A stretch of DNA of 64,000 nt from Certhia americana (GCA_018697195.1 CM031858.1:131267241-131331240), one strand, 5' to 3'. Counted from the stretch's first letter, positions 1-12,082 are shown. Program-made: numbers and translations. Notes: generated from the letters alone by a model not told the origin.

Positions 1-544
1 AAGCTGCATATAAAATATCTAATGTCCTGTAAAATGTAAATGTTTGCCAACTTAAAAAAAAAAAAAAAGTTCAAATATTTCCAATACTTAAAATACTTGT
101 ATAATTTGTATACTTTTAAGAGAGCCTTACTACCGCAACTAATTTTTAGTGCCTTTACACTGGATTCAGAGCAAATATGAAAGAACAACGCAATTCAGCG
201 ACATACAAGGGAGTCTTTTAAACTATGTGGGTGATGTGTGTACTTAAAGGCTTCCATTGCTATCTGGTGGCAAAGGTTCCCGGCATCAAATCCTTCCCAA
301 GCGGTCAAAACCAGAGTTTTTTATACCTCCTCTAAGTTCTAAGCTATTTTTTTTCTTCTTTCTCAGTCCACCCATGCCTGTTCCGGTCTTGGGTTCATGT
401 GAGTACAGAGTCCTGTGGTATTGCTGCCTAGTACTCAGAAAAAGCTGTGCTGTGCAACAGCAGCTCTGTCTTAGTGCTGCAGCTAATTAGTGTCAGGAGG
501 AACAAAACCAAAAACAAAAATAATGACATCTTGAAAATATTCTG

Positions 545-552
<8 letters not shown>

Positions 553-580
<28 letters not shown>
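553..580. repeat. Poly(T) run of 28 nt
   Basis: An uninterrupted T homopolymer follows TATGCC. On the minus strand it would be a poly(A) tail, but no AATAAA sits just upstream on that strand and no retrocopied gene is recognisable beside it, so it is listed only as a simple repeat. Confidence 0.9.
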
Positions 581-584
<4 letters not shown>

Positions 585-1154
585 CAATAATTATTTCACT
601 CTCCTGGTCTGGTGTCAGAAAAACAGAATCCAAATCACACAAATACACTTCAAATGTGGGGTGATGTATATTTATTCCCCATGAACAGAATTTCTCACAC
701 ACATCTCCTAGCTGGCAACATTGGGGCAGAGCTAAAAAGAACCTTTTAGACTTACTTGGAACTTGCTGCTGCCTCTCTGTAGCCCACTTTCTGGATGTTT
801 GAGCTTAAGATCACAGGCACATGCCAAACAAAAACCCAAACTGCGTTCAGTGGGATTGTTTACGACATTTTTCTTCTTGGTATGATTTCATGTTTTTGGC
901 AAGCCTTTATGCCTCTCTCTCCATTAAGAAGCATTTCAATTCCTTGGTCTCTGGGTAGTTCATCTGTGTTGTAAACTCCTCCCACTTTTTACAATAAGGC
1001 CGAATTTCCAAAGCCACCAAAGTGCTCAAGTTAGGAGAGAGACACAAAAGGGGTAAGGGCATTGCAAAAATATTTCTGGAAGAAGGCAGAGAATACCTGT
1101 GTAAAGAACTGACTGCATGTGCACAGGATTTAAGATTTCTGTATGTTGTGCCTA

Positions 1155-1200
1155 GGACCAAGGATAACATGGACCAAGGATAACATGACCAAGGATTATA
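1155..1200. repeat. 16-bp tandem repeat, about 2.9 copies
   Basis: The unit GGACCAAGGATAACAT occurs at 1155-1170 and 1171-1186. It is followed by a partial, slightly changed copy (GACCAAGGATTATAT) from 1187. It is a short local tandem duplication with no link to any gene. Confidence 0.9.
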
Positions 1201-4200
1201 TGCTCAATAAATATTTCTGAACCAAGCAGAGGTGATAGGAGAAATCTACTGAGAGTCCTCTTAAAGGAGGTATGGCCTCATGGACAGAAACTTTTTTTTT
1301 CTGTTTGTACACTACACATATTATTTGGTTCCTCAAATGTAACTTAATTAACAATACAAAAAATAAGCAGTTCAAGAACTTAGATGATCTAAAGTTCATT
1401 TAAGTAGTTACATTGTAGCCCCTTTTTGTTCCTTTTTAAATTCTGCACTTGCAAGGAATGTTCAGCAACACCTAACATTCAAGATGTGCAAGTCTAATGT
1501 GAATTTTATCCAAAGACAAGCTGAATGGTAAAGACTACATACTCTACACTGTCAGATTGTTAGTCCTGAGTTAAAATGCAAATGTGATCAGCACATTCCT
1601 CAGAAAACAAAAAGAAGTGTGAACTCCTGCTATTCTCCTTGGCGAGAGGAATTAATGCAAGGAAGGCATGGTGAACTACACCAATCCAACACTTGGTCTT
1701 TTTTCTCTGGGTACTGCTCACCTGGTTTTCTATTTGACTCCACAGCACAAAGCTTTCTAAGTTACCCATATAATTCTTCAGTGCTGGATAAAGCTGCTGA
1801 CAGTCTTACGGCAGACAAAATTCATTAAATGCATGCAAGTTTGGAAATCTTATTTCCTAATGCTTTGCTGCAGCATCTTAACAACTACATCAGTGCTCCT
1901 AATCAGTTACTTCTTGTTAAAATGTCACTTAATTGATTAAGAATCCCGATAATAAAAGGAAATAAGCCATTTTTTTTGTGGAATTATAAATCTTAATGCC
2001 ACTCTCACTTTTCCCTTACACCCTAGTATATTGCTACCATGGTTGGTGAAGTGTGCACAAAGGACCAGACCAAAATTTTCTTTTTAAGCAATTTTCCAAC
2101 ACTGCAAGTCTCTGAGTAGTCCTCATTCTCCTGATCAGTCCTCCTCCAGTACCACAGCATCTTAGCCCCTCTCCTGAGGATTAAACTACTCTAGTTCTCT
2201 ACTTCTTCAGAAGACAGTTCCAAAAGCTGCATTTCTGCTGTTATTTTATTGAGGCTTGGATAGTTATCAGTCTAGACAGACAATTTAATCAGGATGTAAA
2301 TGTGCCAAGTACTCCCTAGCAGCCAGGACTGATATGAGATCTCTAAATAAGAACCAAAAATGGAGTACACTGTCAATTTTTTTTTCCTTATTTCAGGAGG
2401 TAATTCTTTTTTAAATCATATAGCAGATGGAACCTCTTTCTTCCTTTTCTCAGCCAGCCTGATCCATTCAAGTTCTTGGGTCCTTACAACCATAACAAAA
2501 AGCAATTTTGCAGAGGTGTCCCAAAGGATGTATAAAGGGGATGCCAGTGTACCTAATCCCACCAAAAAAAATGGAAATTATGCATCAAAAAAGGTATTGA
2601 TCTGCCCTGAACACTTTGCATTTGTTCCATTAAGAGTATAGAAATTTGACAGAAAATAAATCCCTTGTATTCCAGCTACTCCTCAGAGATCAGGGAGGCT
2701 GGGTGTTGCTGGGTTTAATTTTTGATTATAACCAGTTCAGCACTCTAAGTCTGGTCATGCTCAATAAGACCTTTGATGAGCACAGGTTCACAAGTGCACA
2801 AGTTCACAATTTCAATAGTATGAGTCTAATCAATAAGAATGCGTGTGAGCACAGATTCAGGAATACTGTGATTTACCACTCTGATTCTAGAGCTCTGGAC
2901 AAGTTCAGTAAAAACTTACATGATCCAGAGCCACAAACAAAATGGTTTATTGAAGAAACAGGAAAACAGGTTCTGGATTGACAGTGCACTAACTGCAGAG
3001 TTAATATGTGTAGTGACTGAAGGTACAGTAACAGAAAGCTATTATAAATACGTGTGTATATATATGTCAAAATATACTCCTGGAACTCTAATTCAGATGG
3101 TCACCTAAATGCTTCCCTTTGGGAAGGAGGAGAGACACAGTAGGAGGAGAGACACGATCTATTGACTGATCCCAAACAAGCAGAGGTGTTTTCCTCCCAC
3201 TTTTATCTTTTTTTCTTTCTTTTTCTGCCCCAAACCCCTCTTCTTTTATACAATAAGTTTTAGCCTGTCCCAAAAGGAGTGAACAACTACATGTTACAGG
3301 TGGGGATGGGTGACTGCAACAACACATGTAAGGCATGTTCTCTTTTCACTTGCATTCTTAGGGGGTGAAAGTTAATAAGCATACCGGGCTCCATGACAGC
3401 CTTGGCTACTTTTGCTCAGAATTCATAGCTGATACAAAGAGTAGAAAAACACTTTGATCCTCCTCCACTTACGAAAGAGGCAGTAAAGGCTGCCTGGCAT
3501 TTACCAGAGACCTTTTTCATGCATACTTATCTTCTTAACGGACTAGATTTGTAGCAAGTCGTGTTTGGCACGGTGAGAGGGGGAGTGAAACCAATGGCTG
3601 GTCTGGAGACACGGTGCTCAGCTGTGCTTCGCTGGAACAACACTGGGCAGTGAGGACTCCACTTCACTCTGAACATCCTTCATGGCCTTACTTGACCCAA
3701 GTGCAAGATAAGAAAGAGGCTCAGCTCATGTTTTTCCCAACCAGCCTCAACAATTCTTCACCAGCTTAAGGCAACTCTTGTAGCAAGTCTGACAATTTAT
3801 GCTAACATAAATAGGATAAAAACTAGATGTAACATGCACGTGGAGTAACTCTAGTAAAGGCTAGCAAGCTTTTAATCTATATTATACTGGGGATTATTCA
3901 GTTATATTATCTATTATAGCATTATATCTTTTATAACAAGAAGTATCCAGGAATTAATTACAAGAACTATGGAATTAGAAAAGGGCAAGAGTGCAGGCAT
4001 AGCTCTGGAATGAAAAACAGGGCAGGGTGATAGGGAACTGAAAGGTCTAGGAGGAAGATAAATCAGAGTATAAACAGATGAGGCTGCAGAAATGGCAGTA
4101 AAAGAAACAGGACGAACATGAGAGGAAAAACGCCTAAGATCCACTTTGGAGCATGCAGCATTTTATTTGTGTCCTGTAGAATAAATGAACAATCTATTGG

Positions 4201-6461
4201 CCTTTTAAAAAATCTCTTCTCTCCATTATTGTTCAAATGATACTTCAAGAAATGCAGGTTTTCAGGATTTATCAGAGAAAACTTTGAGAAAAATAATCAT
4301 CATAAATATAACTACTCTAAAAAATTAGGAATTGAATATAATTGTTGGAGGCACTTTGGCACCTGCATAACTGTATCACCTTGGATTTTAATAGGAGTCC
4401 ATTGTCTTGTAAAGAAATGCTATTTCTTCCCTAATGCACACAGACTGCTGATGTACTGAGAATCTTTTCTTACAGTTTTTGAGTGGCATTCCCGAAAGAG
4501 TATCCTCCACTTCATAAGAGGATTCGAGACTATGTTTTTAATACAGGAAACTAAATGACAATTTTCGACACAGTAAAAAAGGAGAAGCAATTGTTGAATA
4601 GTCTGCACAAATGACACATAATAAACCTAGTTATCATAAAAGTTATCCCCTAGGTTAGAGGACAGCTCTCTATTTTTTTTTATTTCAAAGGGACTTTACA
4701 AATAGAATGGAAAGAAAGAAGGAAAAGGGACATGCAGAATTTTCTTAAGGTCAAAGGCCATAGTCCAGTAAGATATTCTGATGGCACAGAGACAGCACAG
4801 CTGCAGGCAGAAAGTTGAGATGCTGCTCAGAAATTCAGTGTGCAGTCATCAGTGATTGCCAATGATCCCACTGGTTCATGGTCATTGAAACACCTTGAAA
4901 AGTCTGTGGAATTCAACACCTGTGACTTCTTAGGTCTTAATTTTTTTAAATGAAACACGACAGTTCACCCTTTGAGAGCTATAAAATGTTTCTTAAAATT
5001 CAATACACAGAAAAATCAATTAACAGTAAATATAGTAAAATGGAACTAAAGGGAAGTGTTTGTGAATTTGAGTAAAACTGATGACTAGAAGTTTTAGTTG
5101 GAAGACAGGGTGGAAAATCCATATAGATTGAAACAGTTAAACTTATCTGCAATAAAATATTTCTGTCCAGACATGCCAAAAGCTTGAGAACAAAAATTTT
5201 TGTTTCAAAATAACATTCTCTCCTTTTAAAAATTGCTGAAACAAGAAAAAGACTAAGCAAAAGACATAATTCTAAAAGAAATGGGGGGGGAAACATGTTT
5301 CACATTTTCTGTGGCCAGAATTGGTTTTGCCTTTTCAGAAAGGAATTCTTGGTTTTGTCCAGGTTTAGTTTTTAGCCCCAAGTATCTGTTTAGTTTCAAG
5401 CTTCCTTTTTATTTATTTTATTTGTTTGTTTGTTTACATACTAATTTCAGGGTCTAAAGTCTATTTTCTCAGTGTAAAAGTTACCGTTTTCTCAATATTT
5501 TTCCATACATATAGGGCTGAAGCATATGCCTGAGAAGAAGACTCAGTTTTGGTTAGCCTGGTAAAGAGAAGGCTAAGACAAAATTAATTGCTATCTTCAG
5601 CTAACAAAAGAAGAGTTGTAGAGAAAACAACAACAGATTTGTCTCAGATGGGAACAGCAAAAACATAAGAGGCTGCAAGTCACATCACAGAACATTCCAG
5701 ATGGAGATAAAGATAATATTTTTCATAACCTGATTGGGCAAGCCTGAGCACCCTGATCAAACTTCAGAATTAGCTCTACTTCTTGCAGGCAATGGGAATA
5801 CATGGATCACTTCAATGTAATTTACTTTGTATTTCTAAGTGAGAATGTTTTGTGTAGTAGTGCTCTGGGTTAGATAAAAACAATGCACAGAATGAGTGAG
5901 TAACAACTATACAACTACCAAAAAGTACTGCTCTGGCAGCTAATGCACACATTCCATAGAAATCCAAGTGGTATTTCATGTTCTACTTAGGACTTTCAGG
6001 CTGAGCTTGGCCAACGTCAAGGAGGAAATTTGCATCCTGAGCTTGGTTTGGACCACACCAGCTAACTTTCCAACCAAAACTCAGGCAGTATGCTCAGGAT
6101 ATTTTACATTATTATTATTTACATTATTAAGCACTGTTAATGTGGTTTGGCTTTCTCAGACCTACACAACCCTCAAGTGTTGAAATATCTTCACAGATCC
6201 TTACAGCACACAGTAAAGCATGCAACCCTCAATCTCATTCTACAAAAACTTCTCCCTGACAAGCTGCAACACAGCCCTCACATTGTGTCCGAAAGCTTGA
6301 CCTAAGAAAAAACCTACCAAAAAATAGCAGTTATCTCTCAGGGTCATAGGAACATCTCATGGCAGCCAAATGAAACCCAGACAACCTATTCAGTTGAACA
6401 CAGTTCATCAGTTAAAGTAGTGTGGGCATGAGCCAGAGTGTGCCACCCCAGGGTCAGGAAC

Positions 6462-6486
6462 TGAAACAATCCCTGGGATTGTTTCA
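6462..6486. repeat. 25-bp perfect palindrome
   Basis: Twelve-base arms, TGAAACAATCCC and GGGATTGTTTCA, are separated by a single T. It could form a small cruciform or be a symmetrical protein-binding site. It lies in intergenic DNA about 7.5 kb upstream of MTDH and no function can be assigned. Confidence 0.85.
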
Positions 6487-7511
6487 TTAAGCACCATGGA
6501 CACATATACTATAGACACTGCAGTCTTTCAGAGAGACAGGTTTCAATTAGTTTTAAATGAGGCTGAAGTTTTTACTCTGTATGGGAATAATGTCTCTCTG
6601 AAGTAGATTTTAAAACCAGGAAAACTTTTCTTTCTATTTGATTTTCTAAAAAGTCTAATTTGTATGTAAATTTTTCAATTAAGAATAATTAAGAATGCCA
6701 AATCAAGTACCCAAAAGTTAGGAAATACCATCTCTAGGATTGACATTTCAGACTGAATTCATATATATCCTAGGAACTGGTCATAGTTTCGTGATTGACT
6801 GGTGGGTCTTCTCCTCCTCCCCTGCATGGGACTATACAGCTTTCCATTGATTAAAAAAAGGGATAAAAAACATATGATATTCTATCTCAGGCAAGGGGTT
6901 TGGTTTTCTGGTTTACAAGATTACAGCTGCCAAGAATAGGTCTTTTCTGTAGTAAACCTCACAGCCAAGACTATAACAAAATTTAGAGTAGGACATACAT
7001 GAGCAACCGAAAGAACTTGAATATGCCTACACTGACATTCCTGCAGTTTTCTGACCCTTGCTAGCTCAGGTACTGATGGCACAGGACAGTGCACAACACA
7101 GACTGCAATGCTACATGCTCAATGTGTAAATGAGCTTGCATGCCTGGATTCTGTAATTGAATTGCTAATAAATGAACCACATGGTTTAAAGTTAACTTAG
7201 TGCCACTTCTATGAACAGCAACCACCTCTTGGTTAAAATGCTGTATTAGGAAAACTGTCTTGCCTATGGAAAAAAAAACCTCTCCAAACACACATATTAC
7301 AGGAGACATTTAATGTACACTTAATACAATTTCATACAACCAATGATATGAGCTAAAAGGCCTATAATTTGGTGTTTGCTTTCCATTAACTCAAGGAGTT
7401 TTTCCTCAGATGGGCAGCTGATGCAGCCAGAAAGCTGGGAAAGAAGTGTACCCAGGGACTATGTCCTTCCCAGAGAGATGTGACCCCAAAGAGAACACCT
7501 ACTAGGGGTAC

Positions 7512-7950
7512 TGACGCTTCCTTGGCTATGGGGGGATTCCAGCAAGTGGTTTCAGCTCAATAGTGATTCTCAGCTCAATAGTGATTCTCAGCTCAATAGT
7601 GATTTTCAGCTCGATGCTGGAATCCCTAGGCCGACGCAGGAATGAGAAAGAGAGGAGCCTGTCCAGTGATTGATTCCACAGGGATGGTTTTATTGTCAGC
7701 ATCTCTGCAAAGGGAACCAGGAACAGAGGGCTCCTAAAAACAGAGGCTGAGGCTGGGGGTTTTACAGGGACAGACAAGGGGTGGATACAGACTATTTGCA
7801 TGAAAGAAGCAAGGTATGCTGGGTGTAGTTTACTGGGGTCACCATAAGCTTGAAGTAGGCTTCTTATCTTAAGGATGACTCAGGACATCAGCCTGATTCC
7901 TCCATGGGAGAGCAAGAGGCCCTCCTACAGAGGACTTATCATCCTCCACA
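7512..7950 (-). mobile_element. Solo LTR of an endogenous retrovirus, minus strand
   Basis: Read on the minus strand the element starts TGTGGAGGAT at 7950 and ends GCGTCA at 7512, the TG...CA termini of an LTR. It has an AATAAA polyadenylation signal (plus-strand TTTATT 7689-7694) in the expected middle part, with a TATA-like TGTAAAA upstream of it. The 5 bp on either side are GGTAC (7507-7511) and GGTAG (7951-7955), a target duplication with one mismatch. No internal viral genes flank it, so it looks like a recombination-derived solo LTR about 439 bp long. An 18-bp tandem repeat lies in its 3' part (U5). Family not identified; a 5-bp duplication would fit an ERVL-type element. Confidence 0.7.
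7553..7606. repeat. 18-bp tandem repeat inside the LTR
   Basis: Three head-to-tail units of CAGCTCAATAGTGATTCT (the third ending TTTT) are followed by a degenerate partial unit CAGCTCGATGCTGG. The repeat lies entirely in the U5 side of the minus-strand solo LTR, so it may be a feature of this LTR subfamily or a later expansion. Confidence 0.9.
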
Positions 7951-8801
7951 GGTAGCAAGTCTTTGTATATTTATTCTTCTCAGCGTTTAGGGCCGATAGA
8001 AATTTGAACCTGACTAGTCTGCCAAAGTGTTCTTCAACTCCCAAGGCATTGAGCTCTATCAGTCATCACAACTTAGCTTTGATGACTAGACACTACTTAT
8101 GTCAAAGGTTTAATGAAAAGAGACATCCATCGTACAGGGAACTGAGTTTAGCATTTTTATCAGAATGCTTCTGTATTTGAATTATATGGTTATGCACAAG
8201 AATGTGAACTAAAATGAAAAGTAATGTAAAATTGAGAGAAATTTTGAAGAACATATTACTCCTTTATAATGATTTTAACTTAGGGTTCTGTCTCAGCTCA
8301 AAAAAGCTGATCATGCCAACAGGAAAAAACCCAAGGTGAACTCTAAAGGTCAGAGAGGGACATGTGTTACTCATATAACTGAACTCTTCCCCTAGGAAAT
8401 AAATCCTTCCAGAAGCACTGCATCAGAAAAACTGTAACTATTCAAAGTCTTGCTTTGACCACTCTGAAAAGGCAATCATTGACCCCTGTGAGAAGGCAAT
8501 TGAGCTCTAGCTCAGGTCCACCAGCCATGTCCCAGGTAAACAAACTCTCAGAGGAAAATTTTTTTTGCAACATGCACCTTCCTTCAGTAACCTCCTTCAA
8601 GCTTCTCTTCTAACTGAGCTCTGTGCTTTGTCTCTCTCCCAACCCCCAATTTATGTGTTCATGAGGACTTTGCCCCAACTACCCAAGACACTGTGTTGGA
8701 TGAGACCTTGAATTCCTAGCTATGATTCAAATAAATATGTCCTCACGTAAATTTAAGCGCAGCTGTCTTGGGATAATTTTATGATTATTAGTCTATTCCC
8801 T

Positions 8802-9155
8802 GATCACCTGCTTCATGCCCAAAAATGGTTGCTGTAGCTTTAAGATGGGTCTGGGGGCAGAAGGGGATTTGGTGCTCTTTGGTGGGCTCTTCAAAAGCCT
8901 CACCCCCAGGCATCCAGCATGCTGTGTGGTCTGAGTTTTTGTTTGGCTAGCATAGGGGTTTTTTGTTAGCCCAGGCAGAAGAGGTTTTTCTTGTCTTTTC
9001 CCTGGCCTTTGGAGAGGCTGCAGCAGCAATTCTTCACCAGCTCTTCGAAGTGAACTGGATGGTTTTGGTCTGGCAGGAAAGACAAGGGGCCTCTCCATCT
9101 CAGCCCCACGTCTTGGAGAAAGCTGAGGTGGTAAGAGAAAGATCACCTGCTTCAT
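8802..9155. repeat. 15-bp direct repeat pair flanking 324 bp
   Basis: GATCACCTGCTTCAT is present at both ends (8802-8816 and 9141-9155) with unrelated bases outside. The length suits a target-site duplication from LINE-type retroposition, but there is no A-tail and no recognised element between the copies. A template-switch duplication is an alternative. Confidence 0.6.
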
Positions 9156-9390
9156 CTGCTGTGAAGAGGGGATGATGTCAGAGACACACCAAGTTTCACA
9201 TCTGTTTGCCTGAACTACTGCTTGAATCTACTGGTGTTTTTGGTTTTTGGTTTGTTTTTGGGTTTTTTTGGTTTTTTTTTTTTTGTTGGTTGGTTGTTTT
9301 TTTCCCCTGAAAACCCATGCCATTTTGTTCCCACCAAGTGGCAACAACTGTTGGTTTTTTTTCTTTCCCTGAAATTTTGGGGTTTTGTTC

Positions 9391-9393
<3 letters not shown>

Positions 9394-9436
<43 letters not shown>
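9394..9436. repeat. (GT)n microsatellite, about 21 units
   Basis: An uninterrupted TG/GT dinucleotide tract lies between CTC and ACATG. The purine-pyrimidine alternation has Z-DNA potential. It is a likely length-polymorphic marker with no evident gene role. Confidence 0.97.
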
Positions 9437-9438
<2 letters not shown>

Positions 9439-9659
9439 ATGGGGGTGGAGGGGCCTAAGTTCTAACAATTCAATATCTAGCATTTATTTACTTTTTACTC
9501 TGCCATGTGGGCACTCTGTCAATAAATGGTTGGGGGCTTTTTTCACTATCATCCACTAGTATTAATTTCTTACTGACAGAAAGAGATTGTTGGAACCCTT
9601 TTTTTTTTTAGAAGAAACATCCATTCCAGAGTGAATTCCCCTAAAGTTGTCCCTAAACC

Positions 9660-10720
9660 AAGACAACAGCACAAGACTTCAGGAGAGAATTCTTCTGATA
9701 CTCTACTGTTCTCTTTGGCAGCCTCTTTCCAGGCTTAACTGGACTAAACTGGAGATTCTACTCTTTGTGTCGCCTCCAACTTTTATCCCAAACCTAGATT
9801 TCAGGTGAGATCTAGCTTAACATTCTCAAGCCATAGCCCAGGTGAACATGTCCTCAGGGAACAATTACTTTTGCCCCCATCCCTATCTCTGACAATCCCT
9901 TTTCCCCTGGCCAAATGAAGTGCTGGACTTTCTCTCTTTTCCCAAAGCTGAATATAACCAGATCCCTAATCATACGGTCAGGCTGAGACAGCCCAAAGCC
10001 CCTAACCATCAACCGGATGTAAACTTCTCTGAGAACAATTCTTTCCTGCCCCAGTCCAAATGGGGATTCAAACTTGGCCTGTTTCCTGTCCCTAAGCCTA
10101 ATTGTAGCCACAACACCAACACCTGGTATCTGCAGAGACCAGCCAAAGACCCCAGGCCATAGCCATGATGAACAAGTTTTCCTAAGAGAATGACTACAGC
10201 AAATCCTTTTATCAAAATGGAGCTCTAGGCTCTACCTTGTTAGAAGTCTAATTTAGTCTGAATGCAAAGGATGAGTTGAGCCTTAGTTCCAGATCCTGAA
10301 CTAGCACCCAGATTTTAAAAAGATTTCAGGAAAGAGGTATTTTTGCCGCCTACCCCTTACTCCAGCTGTTCCTTTTCTGTCCCACACCACCTGTAGCTCC
10401 AGTTTTTCCCTCTCTCCCAACCAGGTATGTAATGTTAACATTAACCCTAGCCCCAGACATCAGTTGAGCTGTGTCCAGCTGTGGCCTGGATGAAGAATGT
10501 CTCCAGGAAGAATTCTTTTCATGTCCTACCCCATTTTGGCAGCTCTTGGTAGCTCCACAACAAGTGCATCTTTAGGCATGATGACCCTCGTTCTCCTAAT
10601 CCAATGCATAACTCTATGCTCATTCCTCAGCCTGGGCTGTATCTTGGCTCAAGGCATCCAGCCATGATCTAGATGAAAAATTTCTTAATGAAAATTCTGT
10701 TTGCAGACTACTCATCCCTT
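9660..10720. repeat. Diverged tandem array, about seven units of 150-180 bp
   Basis: A related motif of the form 'atgaacaa..tcctcaggaagaattctttt.c..gtcctacccc' recurs near 9677, 9848, 10022, 10175, 10325, 10498 and 10680. Spacings are about 171, 174, 153, 150, 173 and 182 bp. Between these cores a second related motif ('ctgtagctccag', 'ttgtagccacaac', 'ggtagctccacaac') also recurs. The copies are clearly diverged, so the array is old. No transcript, open frame or known element is recognisable. It could be a decayed satellite block or a stepwise duplicated sequence. Confidence 0.6.
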
Positions 10721-11663
10721 TTCCAGTTATTTGTTAACATTGCCAAGGATGGCGATTCTTGGATTGGGGATGTTTTTCTTGTTGTTGCTCCGTCCTACCA
10801 GAAAAATAATGAGCAAATAGCTTAGTATTTTCAACTAATTATGGTTCACCTTTAAGCAACTCAGAGTCATGATCCATATAAGACAGCAAAATTGCTTATT
10901 GTTCAAGATTTTTTCAATTTCCTCTCACAACAACCTTGAATGTGTTTTGTTGGGATTCTGCTTATTTAACTGATCAGAGGCTTCATCTGCTTCTGCCATA
11001 TCCATCTGACTTCTAGTATAAAGAATGTCTACAGCTGCAAGACACATGGCTTCAATATTGTTCAAGATAATCACAAAAACCTCTTGAAACAGGTATTTTG
11101 AGACTGCAAAGCAATAGCTAGGTTTTCTTTATGCCGTGACAACCAGCAGGTATGTATTTTTAAATATGGTGGAAAGGTAGCATGAAAGGTATGTCTAATA
11201 GCTGTTGTGGTAAAACAAGGGATGTTTGCACAGTCAACAGAGCTGACATTTTAAAAAATAAGTTTAAGCTTTGTCTCCATTCTTTTTTGTTTTGCCATTA
11301 TTTTCTCTTTTTTAATGTGTCGTGTGTAATGTGTCTGTCTTATGCTGTGATCTTTGGGAGAATGGCATGAGAAAGATGATGCTTTACATTAACACTGCTG
11401 GAGGAGCCCTTGGGGTAACTTTGATCAGATCTGTTAATACAGCTGAAGATTAAAACTAGACTAATATGTGTTGAAATTAGTTCCAAAGAAAACGTCTGCT
11501 TTATTTGATGAGTACAGACAGAGTAATACATTTGTTCTCAACTGTTTTAATGAGTCATACAGTCTTTCTTCAAAATATTTCAATTTGCTACAACTGTATG
11601 CCTGTTTACTCTTAGCTATTCTATCTCATTGGTTCAGAATAAAAATATATTTATTCCTTTCAG

Positions 11664-11711
11664 ATTAACTTCGTTTACCAGCCGAATCAAACCGAAACTG
11701 GCTGTTTCCAG
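11664..11711 (+). other. Candidate spliced exon (48 nt) upstream of MTDH
   Basis: The segment is preceded by a good acceptor (TTATTCCTTTCAG, 11651-11663) and followed by a near-consensus donor (CCAG|GTAAGG at 11711/11712). It is 48 nt long and stop-free in the frame starting at its first base (I-N-F-V-Y-Q-P-N-Q-T-E-T-G-C-F-Q). It carries three CpGs in otherwise CpG-poor DNA. It lies 2.2 kb upstream of the MTDH start on the same strand, so it might be an alternative 5' exon or part of a non-coding transcript. No homology is recognised and splice-like sites can occur by chance. Confidence 0.3.
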
Positions 11712-11939
11712 GTAAGGATCTGTTCCCTTTGTTCCTTTTTAAGACAGAAATGTTTTTCTGACGAGAGCTCGGCTCTTCACGATGCTGCCACTTGGTGGTG
11801 CCCCGGCGCTGCAGTGAAAACCATCATGTCAATCGCTTGGATTGTGGAAAAGAGCCCCAGCAGATTCTTGCGGTGTTCTCTTTAAAATGAACAATATTTA
11901 CTGTTCTATGGCCTCGGTTTAATATATATATGTATATAC

Positions 11940-11965
11940 ATAGATAGACAGACAGACAGATAGAC

Positions 11966-12020
<55 letters not shown>

Positions 12021-12082
12021 NNNNNNNNNNAAACACAAAACACAAAACACAAAACACAAAACACAAAACACAAAACACAAAA
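11940..12082. repeat. (GATA)n microsatellite, 10-N gap, then 7-bp repeat
   Basis: A GACA/GATA tetranucleotide tract runs to 12020, directly into ten Ns (12021-12030). It is followed by about seven copies of a 7-bp CACAAAA-type unit (12031-12082). Two unrelated microsatellites meeting at a gap suggest a collapsed or unresolved tract, so the true length and the junction are unknown. Confidence 0.95.

Larger units (their letters stand above)
1..7511. other. Intergenic DNA, no gene recognised
   Basis: AT-rich sequence upstream of MTDH. All open frames are short and none resembles a known protein or carries paired splice sites I trust. It contains a 28-nt poly(T) run, a 16-bp tandem triplet near 1155 and a 25-bp palindrome at 6462, listed separately. 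Around 2640-3300 the minus strand shows a TATA-like TATAAAAG (about 3245-3255) and an AATAAA (2946-2951), suggesting a very decayed LTR, but I could not define ends or a target duplication. Confidence 0.6.
7951..9659. other. Intergenic DNA with a bracketed 324-bp segment
   Basis: No gene is recognised. Perfect 15-bp direct repeats (GATCACCTGCTTCAT) at 8802-8816 and 9141-9155 bracket 324 bp, and a stop-free 120-codon minus-strand frame fills that interval. The frame matches no family I know. T/G-rich low-complexity sequence (about 9228-9300) and a GT microsatellite follow. Confidence 0.55.

Noticed and set aside
2640..3310. Possible minus-strand LTR (TATAAAAG and AATAAA in order)
   Set aside because: Termini and target duplication could not be found and the spacing of signals is long, so it was not called as a feature.
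8793..9155. Minus-strand 120-codon protein
   Set aside because: Both its ends read the same peptide because they lie in the 15-bp direct repeats. No domain or codon evidence supports a gene.
9222..9458. Overlapping frames over the T/G-rich tract
   Set aside because: They are translations of low-complexity and GT microsatellite sequence.
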